A stretch of DNA of 46,885 nt from Deltaproteobacteria bacterium (lineage in GTDB: Bacteria > Desulfobacterota > Desulfobacteria > Desulfobacterales > Magnetomoraceae): NCBI GenBank assembly GCA_002753725.1, contig PEAL01000003.1, forward strand, positions 1 through 46,885. The letters are read 5' to 3'. The position numbers and the translations under genes were made by a program. The notes under the pieces are model-generated. The model had not been told where the DNA came from and ran no database searches. It saw only the letters and a list, made by a program, of their open reading frames with translations. Within the stretch, counting starts at the first letter, position 1. Each line of letters begins with the position of its first letter. Of the stretch, positions 7,900 through 15,781 are shown piece by piece.

Positions 7900-9113
7900 G
7901 TCAATATGAACAATTACCATCGGCTGACCTTAAAAAGTTGATTCAAAAGGACCGATTATCGGCCTGCTTTCTCGAGCTGATCCAAATTGACAGTGTTTCA
8001 AAAAATGAAAAAAATGTTTCCCGGCTAATCCAGAGATTGATGAAAGAGTTAGGGGCTGAAATTATCACTGACACTGCAGGAGATATGATTGGCGGTAATT
8101 CCGGTAATCTCATTGCTCGTTTTAAAGGTAATATGCTGGCACCACCGTTAATGTTTTGTGCTCACATGGACACCGTTCAACCCGGAGAAAATATTCACCC
8201 GATCTTGAAAAATGGTTTGTTTAAGAGTGATGGCAGAACCATTCTGGGCGGGGATGACAAAAGTGGTATTGCAGTGATCATTGAATGCATGCGTATTCTC
8301 AAAGAAAACAATATACCTCACGGCCCTGTTGAACTGGTTTTTACGGTTGCTGAAGAAATCGGTCTTTTGGGAGCCAAGCATTTACAGTATGATGGTATTA
8401 CAGCCGGCTTTGGCTACATTTTAGATATGAAAGATCCTGATATCATTATAACTCGTGCCCCATCGGCAATTAGATTTACCATCACCATCACCGGTAAAGA
8501 TGCCCATGCAGGAATGGAACCTGAAAAAGGCATCAACAGTATCCATATTGCATCAAAAGCCATTGCCGCTTTACCTGTGGGCAGGGTGGATCACGAAACC
8601 ACTCTGAATGTCGGATTGATACAGGGAGGCGTTGCCACCAATATTGTCCCTCGAACGGTTACAATTGAAGGCGAAGCGCGCAGTCTCGATGCGACCAAAC
8701 TGAAAGGTCTTACCAAACAAATCATTGATACGTTTGAATCGATGATTCATTCCTGTCCAAAATTTGAAGAACCAGAAACGGCTCGTATTTTACCGGATAT
8801 TCAAATTAAAATTGATGAGGATTTCCATTCGACATTTATTGCTGATGACCATCCCCTGGTCAAAACTGCCCGCGAGGCAGCCAGCCGGTTAAACAGAACC
8901 CTCAAAACATCACATTCTGGTGGTGCTTCAGATGCCAATATTTTTTTTCATAATGGTCTTGTCAGCGGTGTATTGGGTACTGGAATGACAGATATTCATA
9001 CCGTTACTGAGTCCATTCATCTTGATGACATGATCAAAACTGTGGAACTGATCACGATGATTATCCTGGTTCATTTGGAAAATCAGCAGAATGACAGGCG
9101 GGATAATCATTGA
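7893..9113 (+). CDS. M20-family metallopeptidase (PepT-like)
   Basis: This cytoplasmic zinc aminopeptidase or aminoacylase-type enzyme is about 406 residues. Metal-site motifs are visible: the H91-x-D93 pair in FCAHMDTVQPG, the bridging aspartate in LGGDDKSG (D121), the catalytic EE pair E154-E155 in VAEEIG, and the C-terminal metal histidine in MTDIHTVTE. The SGGASDAN segment is also typical of PepT-like members. GGGAGG (7881-7886) lies six bases before a TTG at 7893, which I prefer as the start; a TTG at 7887 has no room for a ribosome binding site. No ATG fits. The dimerisation domain is intact (about 190-300). Substrate specificity cannot be read from sequence. Confidence 0.9.
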   Translation: MSSQYEQLPSADLKKLIQKDRLSACFLELIQIDSVSKNEKNVSRLIQRLMKELGAEIITDTAGDMIGGNSGNLIARFKGNMLAPPLMFCAHMDTVQPGENIHPILKNGLFKSDGRTILGGDDKSGIAVIIECMRILKENNIPHGPVELVFTVAEEIGLLGAKHLQYDGITAGFGYILDMKDPDIIITRAPSAIRFTITITGKDAHAGMEPEKGINSIHIASKAIAALPVGRVDHETTLNVGLIQGGVATNIVPRTVTIEGEARSLDATKLKGLTKQIIDTFESMIHSCPKFEEPETARILPDIQIKIDEDFHSTFIADDHPLVKTAREAASRLNRTLKTSHSGGASDANIFFHNGLVSGVLGTGMTDIHTVTESIHLDDMIKTVELITMIILVHLENQQNDRRDNH

Positions 9114-9165
9114 ATGATTGTCTCTATCTTCCCATAAATAAGGAATGTTCTTTTTTGAAAATCGC

Positions 9166-9720
9166 CTAAAATCCTGAAACGATTTGAAGCAAATGAATAA
9201 CCTCAGCCAGTCCTATTTTACCATCATTGTTGATATCTTCATATTGGGATGTGTTCTCTCCAAAAATCCCATTTTTGACAGACCAGTTTTTGATATCATC
9301 TTTTAAGTCAATTAACGTGATAAGATCATTGCTATTTTTTAGAACTTTAAACGTCACCAGCATAAAGACGCCACTTTCATCCACTTGAATCTTGTGATCA
9401 CTCGTACTGATAACGCCACCAATACGTAATTTTCCTTGTTCTGGTGTTGTCACATTGAAAAAATCACACCGATTTTTAATTAAAGTGCCTTGTTCATAGC
9501 TCTGGTAAGCAAGAATCTCAGGATTAAATTCAATATCAAAGCCCAAAGCACTGACCACATTCGGGGCATTGTTCAGTGATAGTTCAAAAACAACCATTTG
9601 TCCTATATCAGCGGAAGTGTCGTTTAATTCAAGATTTTCACAATACGATGATTGAACGAAACCGCTGTGTATCAGCAAGAAAAATATATAAATAAACATT
9701 AATTTTTTATATGTTTTCAT
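9166..9720 (-). CDS. Small secreted cohesin-domain protein with a C-terminal EF-hand
   Basis: This 184-residue exported protein has a signal peptide (about 1-27), a cohesin-like beta-sandwich (about 30-155) and a calcium-loop motif DINNDGKIGLAEVIHLL (162-178) at the very C-terminus. The cohesin core matches the two next upstream proteins, ending in the same LKDDxxxW signature (139-146). The single EF-hand resembles half of a type I dockerin duplicate. Cohesins bind dockerins in cellulosomes, but outside clostridia such domains serve unknown surface assemblies. AAGGAG precedes the ATG. It is the last gene of the minus-strand surface block, 77 bases from its neighbour. Confidence 0.82.
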   Translation of the reverse strand: MKTYKKLMFIYIFFLLIHSGFVQSSYCENLELNDTSADIGQMVVFELSLNNAPNVVSALGFDIEFNPEILAYQSYEQGTLIKNRCDFFNVTTPEQGKLRIGGVISTSDHKIQVDESGVFMLVTFKVLKNSNDLITLIDLKDDIKNWSVKNGIFGENTSQYEDINNDGKIGLAEVIHLLQIVSGF

Positions 9721-9797
9721 GCGAAACTCCTTTTTTATATCTTTTTTGATTTCTGGAACGGTATGGAGAGGAGAATCATTCTCCCCTCCATTGATTT

Positions 9798-12002
9798 TTA
9801 ATAGGAATACTTGGCCTGGGGAAGAACAGGGTCTGTATTTGCATCATCACCAAAAACAGAAATGATGGTTTCATCGGTGATTACATTTCCTTTGATATCA
9901 GTAATCTGGCAGGTGGCAACATATTCGCCCACTTTTTGATATACGTAGGAAACAAAGGGACCACTGGCATCGATGATGCCATCAGAATCAAAATCCCATT
10001 GAATGCGACATTCATTCTTGTCAACGCTGAATAATTGATTGCGTGTCAGGGAAAATCGAACGTCCAAAGGTGCTATTCCTGTATTGGGTAAAGCACTAAT
10101 TTTTATTTTTGGCGGCTGTTCAATGATTTCTGGTTTGACAATAATGGTTTTTGTAGCGGTTAACATCTCGCCATTTTCATGAACAACACTCACAGTCACC
10201 AGGTGTTCACCTTCCAAAGTAAATGTATGTGAAATTTCTTTCCCTTTGGCATCGGACTGACCATCCCCATCAAGATCCCATTCAATGGTTGAATGATCCA
10301 GAAAGTCTTGGACAAATCGACCGGAGATATATAATTTTGTTTCCAAAGGTGCTGGCCCTATGCAGGGCTTTGCAATGATAAAAATAGTCTCTGGGACATA
10401 CGCCTCTGGTTCATCCACATAGATAATTGTCTCACCGATTGCAACTGTACCATCTTCATAAGTGGCTTTTACTTTTACCAGATATTCACCTTTTTCTCTA
10501 AAATACCAGAATGCTTCTTTTCCCCGTGCATCAGTCTTACCATCCTGATCAAAATCCCAATCAAATTTCGTTTGTACCGGTGGCATGATGTTCCAATCAT
10601 GGTGTGCTGAAAGGGTATCATCTTCGCCACTGACATTTTCCTGTGTCAAATAAATGGGACTCGTATGATCATCGGCAATAAAATAAACGTGAAGTGGTGC
10701 CTTTCCTTCAAACGGAGACGCAATAATTGTAACTGTTTTTTCCTCACTGGTTCCCGGTTTAACCACAATGGTAATTTCATCAGTATCTGTCAGACCATTC
10801 TGATCAGTGACTTGAAGAACAGCAATGTAAGTGCCTTGTTGAGAGTAAGTGAAAGAAACTTCGCTGCCATCAGCATCGAACTGACCATCATTTTGAAAAT
10901 CCCATTCATATTTCAATCGGTTGCCATCAAGACTGACATCATACTGAGCCGTAAACATCACTGTCAAAGGTGCTGTTCCACTGGTGGGGTATGCACTGGC
11001 CACAGCTTCAGGGGCTGCGCTGTTTTCATCCAGACAATTGGGAAGCCCCAGATAATATTGAAAAATACACAGTGTATCTGCCGGTGTTGAATCGCCATCT
11101 TTGTTGACATCAGCACAAACATCTTCACAGGCAAGGTTGCTGGATGTCGGGCAGATCCCCAAATATTTTTCAAAAGAATTCAATGCATCCATCGGTGTAA
11201 TTTCACCATCAGCATTGATATCACCATTACATCCCCCTTGAAAACAACCGGATGAAACACGCCATCCAGACATATCATCTTTAAGTTCTTGAATGGTTAG
11301 TTGAGTTGCGGGTTCAATTTGTTTAATTTCAAATTCCAGGAACAAAACAGAACCGCTGGCACCACTCATAATGCCATTATTTTTCGCTCCCCCACATCGA
11401 ATAAGACCTTCTGAAATCAGGCGTGCATCAAAATAATCAAAATTTTCAACAAGAGCGCCCTTTTCATAACTTTTATAAGATAGCATTTCAGTATCATAAA
11501 CAATTTCAAAACCAAAAGAACTGATACCATTGGGGGCTCGATTAATCCTGACAGGTACTTTCACCAGACCGCCAGGAGTCCCCATGCTTCCAGCAATATC
11601 CAATTGACCGGAATCATCCTCCACACAAGCCTCGACAATACCTGAATCAATGACTGTGGCTGTAATCATCGCTACAGACACTGTGTAACCATCACTGACC
11701 GAATACCCAAAAATAATTGTTCCGATAAATCCATCCGCTGGTGAAAAGACACCTTCGTTATCAGCAGTCATCACTGCTGTGCCATTCTCTGGCGGTTGAA
11801 GAGTAAGTGTCAATGCATCACCATCTTCATCTGTTGCTTGTAAGACAAAGGTAATGGATGTATTTTTTTCTGTGGTGAATGATATGTCCTGTGCTACCGG
11901 TGGATGGTTGACAGGTGTGTAATCATCCGCAAAGATTAACATGACAGGGATGCCAAAATAAAGTAGTACGAAAAGACAAAAAATAAACATGGATTTTTTC
12001 AT
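9798..12002 (-). CDS. Secreted cohesin-dockerin-PKD surface protein
   Basis: The 734-residue protein has a signal peptide (about 1-25), a cadherin-like/Ig-like repeat (about 31-118), a cohesin-like domain (about 133-254) and a dockerin-like module with two calcium loops (about 258-325, DINADGEIT and DVNKDGDST). Four PKD-type domains follow (about 331-416, 421-531, 540-635 and 640-722), each with a WDFxxDG-type signature. Having cohesin and dockerin modules on one chain would allow homotypic or network assembly with the flanking cohesin proteins; that is inference. Several cysteines in the dockerin region may form disulfides. An excellent AAAGGAGGT lies four bases before the ATG. It has no anchor or catalytic domain. 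Confidence 0.85.
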   Translation of the reverse strand: MKKSMFIFCLFVLLYFGIPVMLIFADDYTPVNHPPVAQDISFTTEKNTSITFVLQATDEDGDALTLTLQPPENGTAVMTADNEGVFSPADGFIGTIIFGYSVSDGYTVSVAMITATVIDSGIVEACVEDDSGQLDIAGSMGTPGGLVKVPVRINRAPNGISSFGFEIVYDTEMLSYKSYEKGALVENFDYFDARLISEGLIRCGGAKNNGIMSGASGSVLFLEFEIKQIEPATQLTIQELKDDMSGWRVSSGCFQGGCNGDINADGEITPMDALNSFEKYLGICPTSSNLACEDVCADVNKDGDSTPADTLCIFQYYLGLPNCLDENSAAPEAVASAYPTSGTAPLTVMFTAQYDVSLDGNRLKYEWDFQNDGQFDADGSEVSFTYSQQGTYIAVLQVTDQNGLTDTDEITIVVKPGTSEEKTVTIIASPFEGKAPLHVYFIADDHTSPIYLTQENVSGEDDTLSAHHDWNIMPPVQTKFDWDFDQDGKTDARGKEAFWYFREKGEYLVKVKATYEDGTVAIGETIIYVDEPEAYVPETIFIIAKPCIGPAPLETKLYISGRFVQDFLDHSTIEWDLDGDGQSDAKGKEISHTFTLEGEHLVTVSVVHENGEMLTATKTIIVKPEIIEQPPKIKISALPNTGIAPLDVRFSLTRNQLFSVDKNECRIQWDFDSDGIIDASGPFVSYVYQKVGEYVATCQITDIKGNVITDETIISVFGDDANTDPVLPQAKYSY

Positions 12003-12056
12003 TGTTACCTCCTTTAAAGTAATAAAGATTGCATATTCAAAAAATTTGTGGAATAG

Positions 12057-12095
12057 AAAAAAAGGCCCGGCTCAAAGTAAAACGTGTTGCCCTTT
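12057..12095 (-). terminator. Weak terminator-like hairpin between cohesin genes
   Basis: On the minus strand AAAGG (12091-12095) can pair with CCTTT (12061-12065) and is followed by a run of seven T (12057-12063). The stem is short and the loop is about 25 bases. It may only attenuate expression between the two cohesin genes. Confidence 0.3.
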
Positions 12096-12127
12096 ATAAA
12101 ATTGAATACTTTGGGTCGGTGCTTTTA

Positions 12128-13297
12128 TCACTCAACCGACGCGCTGTTTTTTTCACCTCCTTTTCTTTTGCTCGAGAGCGTTAGGCCTCTCCGATAAATT
12201 AAACATAGCACCGCCAATATGCCCAGTTGAACAATTAGCATAAGGACAACCAACACGATCAATATGTCAGGTGTATGAGAACTTATTCTTTGATGCACAT
12301 TGGCGGTTCTTGAATCATTGCTTTCGGATATTCTCGATGATACCCTTGTTCCCCAATCAACAGGATCTGAACGGTCATTTGAAACATTATGAACATTGGA
12401 TGTCTTGTTCACTGCTGGCCGTGTATTTTCAGGATTGCTTTGAATTGAATCATTTTGTTGATATTCTATATACTTATTTATCTGAGGCATTGTTTCTTTC
12501 GATTTTTGAATACTGGTTTTCCCATGATATTGTTGGTTTTGAGAAGATTCATTCATGGCATCGTGTTTGAATCTGGTGCCATCACTATGAACCATCTGAT
12601 TCAGCTCAGGAATTGATTTTTTTATTGATAAATCCTCTGACGCGTTGTGATAAACAGTGGATACATTCATATCTGTCTGGCTTTCTGTTGATTCTATCAA
12701 GTCAGAAGAAATATTCTGGTTTTCTGATACTGTTGACTGATTTTCAATCGTATCATTTAGGTCGGATGTTTCTTCAGTTGAGGTTTCATCTGTTTGAACA
12801 ATCATATCATTTGGGTCGGATGTTTCTTCAGTTGAGGTTTCATCTGTTTGAACAATGAGTTGACCATTTTGAATGGTCCAGGTTTTAAAATCATCTTTTA
12901 AGTTTTCCAATGATACCGACGTAGAATTTTCTCCAATGACATTGAAAGGAATCATGACAAGCGTTCCCGTCGCTCCCTGTACAATATGTTGATCACCACT
13001 TTCAAGCCCGCCAATGCGAATCCGGCCGATACTGACATTATTGGCCCGAAAGAACTGAAACCCGTTTGAAATCAATGCACCGCGTTGTGTAGCACCTGAC
13101 TGAAAAATGATAACAGAAGGATCGTAAACAATTTCAAAGCCAAAGGCATCAACAGGGTCAGGAGCATTATGAATAAAGACTGTAAATATCACTGTATCAC
13201 CGAGTTTTGCTGTTTGTGAATTGATCTGAAGTTGAGCGCCTAAAACGGGCAGCACAAAAAAACAATGAACAAACAAAAGAATGTATATATGTTTCAT
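12128..13297 (-). CDS. Membrane-anchored cohesin-domain protein
   Basis: The 389-residue protein has a signal peptide (about 1-20), one cohesin-like domain (about 21-150), a long Ser/Thr/Asn/Gln/Asp-rich linker (about 150-340), a single hydrophobic segment (about 345-367) and a basic cytoplasmic tail (YRRGLTLSSKRKGG). The topology fits an anchor that displays its cohesin outside the inner membrane. The linker contains an 18-residue tandem duplication with QTDETSTEETSD, from a 54-bp DNA repeat at 12752-12859. AGAGGT precedes the ATG. Its cohesin shares the LKDDxxxW signature with the two downstream genes. Function unknown; it might tether the dockerin-bearing neighbour. Confidence 0.8.
   Translation of the reverse strand: MKHIYILLFVHCFFVLPVLGAQLQINSQTAKLGDTVIFTVFIHNAPDPVDAFGFEIVYDPSVIIFQSGATQRGALISNGFQFFRANNVSIGRIRIGGLESGDQHIVQGATGTLVMIPFNVIGENSTSVSLENLKDDFKTWTIQNGQLIVQTDETSTEETSDPNDMIVQTDETSTEETSDLNDTIENQSTVSENQNISSDLIESTESQTDMNVSTVYHNASEDLSIKKSIPELNQMVHSDGTRFKHDAMNESSQNQQYHGKTSIQKSKETMPQINKYIEYQQNDSIQSNPENTRPAVNKTSNVHNVSNDRSDPVDWGTRVSSRISESNDSRTANVHQRISSHTPDILIVLVVLMLIVQLGILAVLCLIYRRGLTLSSKRKGGEKNSASVE
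12752..12859. repeat. Tandem duplication of a 54-bp unit inside a cohesin gene
   Basis: Two adjacent 54-base units (12752-12805 and 12806-12859) are nearly identical, differing mainly at their ends. The period is a multiple of three, so each adds 18 residues to the disordered linker. The high identity suggests a recent duplication. Confidence 0.85.
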
Positions 13298-13422
13298 GAA
13301 AAACCTCTTTGTTGGTGTTCTGTTTTATTTATACAATAGGGGGATTGTTTTCTTTCACTGGAGAAAAAATTTTTTTGAGGATGGGAAGACTGGGTATAGA
13401 ATTAAGGGAATTAAAGTATTCC

Positions 13423-15774
13423 CTAATACCAATTTCCAATCAATAAAAATGCTGCCCAAAATGAGGGTTGCCAGAATTGTCCTTTTTCAATCAAACTGAT
13501 TTGTGCTTGTTGAAGGGCTTTTGCTTTGGACATTTTTTCATTATACGCATTTCGATAAAAAGCAGTGATAATTTTTTGTGAGGCATAATCATCGACAGAC
13601 CAGAGTGTCGCGATGGCACAGTTTGCACCCGCTTTAACAGCTACACCCGCAAGGCCAAAGGCCGCCCGTTCATCTCCCAATGCTGTTTGACAGGCACTCA
13701 GGGTTAAAAGATCAACGGATGTAGAGCTTTGTTTGAACAAATTTTCCAGACTGTTCATGGTCAAGCGTTGGTCATGGGTCAAAAGAAATGTCTTTTCTGG
13801 AATTCCCCCAAATTCACCGTGCGTTGCCATGTGAATGATCGTATACTTTTTTTGAGGTAACACGTTGGCGATGCTTGATGGCGAAAAAGCTTCATTGAGC
13901 AAAATTTCACCAGGAACAATTTTTTGAATCTCTTCTAATTCTTTTACAACTCGGGGAAGAGCAGAAAAAAATATTTTGCCGATAACCCGTTCATTAGATA
14001 TTCCACACAGCAGAATATTCGGAGACTCTCGGTTGGTTGATGCTGTTCGTGTCAGATGAAGTGCTGGAATGGTAACAATTTCAAATTCTTCAATTAAAAA
14101 TGTTTCGTCAGGCGTTAAAAAAACAGAAAATGGAAGTAAGCGTAAAGCACCATCAGATGCAATGGCTAAAGTTTCAATCTTTTGGCGTTTTAATTCTGTA
14201 TATATAGGGGCAATGATCCAATTATAAAGCTGTGAGGCATGGGATTCAAAATCTTCAAATTGACGAATAGCTTCACGAAGCTGCGTAATGGTTTTATTCA
14301 ATGTAGGCGTATCAACATTTAGACGAAAACTCTTGAAACCATCGGGCAAAGAAATCATCAAACCAGGCTGTGTCTTAAATGGAATCACATATATGACAGC
14401 GACAGGACCGAGAGTATGCCCCAGTTCAAGGTAATTTTCCTTCTTGTTACTGACACATTCATCATGGAAGATATCTTCCAGCTCTGCCATTTTAACTTTA
14501 TCCATTGTTTTCCAGGCCTGACGAATAGATGCATCATATTTTTCAGGTTGGGTTTGAGCGGAAGCTTTCTCAAAAAAAATTTCAGCCAGTTCAAGGTATA
14601 CAGGCTTGATCTTCCGGTCAAACACATTTTTTGAGGTGACATCGCTGTTATAAATTTGCTGACGAATGGGAGAAAGAATATCAATGGCTTTTTCATATTG
14701 CGCAATAGCAATAGCTGGTTTGCCTTTTGTTTTATAAAGTCGGCCGAGTTGCCAGTGAGCTTCATATAATAAATGCGCTGCTTGAATTTTTTGAGCATAA
14801 AAAATACTTTTTTGTGTCAAGGAAATCGCATCGTCAATCTGGTTGGTTTGTTCGTACAGTGTTCCCAGGCGGAAAGAGACCCGCGATGTCAGGCGATCAT
14901 CATTGATCGTTTGATTCATGTCTGAAATACGATGATAAACTTGGTAGGCACGTTTGATATATTTATCAAATGATTTTTTATCATTCTGTGCGGTTTGTTC
15001 GTAAAGCGCTGCGATACTTAACAGTTGGCTGGCTTTTTTATAGGTGTTTGGAAAATCTGAAACATATTGAAATGCTTTGTCAATCCGTTTAATCCGCTCA
15101 CTTTTTTGGATATGAAATAGTGGTGTCATAAATGTTCGGGCCAGGTTAATCAGGAGTTGCGCATGAAACCAGTGATGATCCTTAGTAACTTTTTGAATGC
15201 TCTCTGAATACTTGATTGCTTGTTCAAAAGTTTCAATGGCTTTGATGGTGTATCCAGGTTGGTCAGAATAAATATAATGCAACAATCCGATCTCATTAAG
15301 CACTTCACACACAAGTAGTAAATTTTCAGAGTGTTTAGCAGCTGTTAAGGCTTTTTTATAATTATCTGATGCTTTTTCAGGCTGTGAAAAAGAGACAAGG
15401 AGGTTCCCCAGAATATTATAATATCGAACAGATAGCTCTGGCGAGCAGTCTTTTTCAATCATTGGAAGCAGGGGGTCCAAAATGGACTGGGCCAGTTTGT
15501 TGCGGCCCATTGACTTGAGTGTGTTGGCTTTCAGAATTTGAGCTTTTATATAATCAGCAGATGTTGCAGAAATATCTTTTGAAATAGCATCAATCGTCTG
15601 AACAGCAGCAGCATACTGGCCTTTTTGAATGAAATGATCCACGTCCGTTAACCAAGATTTTTCCAAAGCCTGTGCGCTTGCAGAAAAAAAAACGAGTGTC
15701 ATGAAAAAAAAAGAAAAATGTCTGAATAACAGATTTCTAATGAATGGCTGTTGAAATGGATAATACATATTCAT
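13423..15774 (-). CDS. Secreted TPR-CHAT caspase-like protein
   Basis: This 783-residue protein has a hydrophobic signal-like segment (about 18-37), a long helical region with TPR-like repeats (about 40-440) and a C-terminal CHAT domain (about 500-783). The caspase-type dyad is intact: H652 in MATHGEFGG and C695 in LSACQTALGD, so it is probably an active cysteine peptidase of clan CD. The signal segment places it outside the cytoplasm. It starts seven bases after the stop of the two-partner-secretion gene, so the two are surely co-transcribed and probably translationally coupled. CHAT proteins beside such exoproteins are common in cyanobacteria. Its substrate may be a neighbour in the operon; that is inference. 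Confidence 0.92.
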   Translation of the reverse strand: MNMYYPFQQPFIRNLLFRHFSFFFMTLVFFSASAQALEKSWLTDVDHFIQKGQYAAAVQTIDAISKDISATSADYIKAQILKANTLKSMGRNKLAQSILDPLLPMIEKDCSPELSVRYYNILGNLLVSFSQPEKASDNYKKALTAAKHSENLLLVCEVLNEIGLLHYIYSDQPGYTIKAIETFEQAIKYSESIQKVTKDHHWFHAQLLINLARTFMTPLFHIQKSERIKRIDKAFQYVSDFPNTYKKASQLLSIAALYEQTAQNDKKSFDKYIKRAYQVYHRISDMNQTINDDRLTSRVSFRLGTLYEQTNQIDDAISLTQKSIFYAQKIQAAHLLYEAHWQLGRLYKTKGKPAIAIAQYEKAIDILSPIRQQIYNSDVTSKNVFDRKIKPVYLELAEIFFEKASAQTQPEKYDASIRQAWKTMDKVKMAELEDIFHDECVSNKKENYLELGHTLGPVAVIYVIPFKTQPGLMISLPDGFKSFRLNVDTPTLNKTITQLREAIRQFEDFESHASQLYNWIIAPIYTELKRQKIETLAIASDGALRLLPFSVFLTPDETFLIEEFEIVTIPALHLTRTASTNRESPNILLCGISNERVIGKIFFSALPRVVKELEEIQKIVPGEILLNEAFSPSSIANVLPQKKYTIIHMATHGEFGGIPEKTFLLTHDQRLTMNSLENLFKQSSTSVDLLTLSACQTALGDERAAFGLAGVAVKAGANCAIATLWSVDDYASQKIITAFYRNAYNEKMSKAKALQQAQISLIEKGQFWQPSFWAAFLLIGNWY

Positions 15775-15781
15775 TTATTTG

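Noticed and set aside
10665..11090. 141-codon plus-strand frame inside the PKD/dockerin gene
   Set aside because: The minus-strand gene has clear signal peptide and domains; this frame is an antisense shadow without a start signal.
12271..12858. Plus-strand open frames opposite the anchored cohesin gene
   Set aside because: They have no family resemblance or ribosome binding sites and exist because of the repetitive antisense coding sequence.
12752..12859. Short direct repeats that might be a CRISPR array
   Set aside because: There are only two units, with no spacers between them, and they lie in frame inside a coding linker.
14385..14798. 137-codon minus-strand frame overlapping the CHAT gene
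   Set aside because: It is an alternate frame within the TPR-CHAT coding region, whose own frame has intact motifs throughout.
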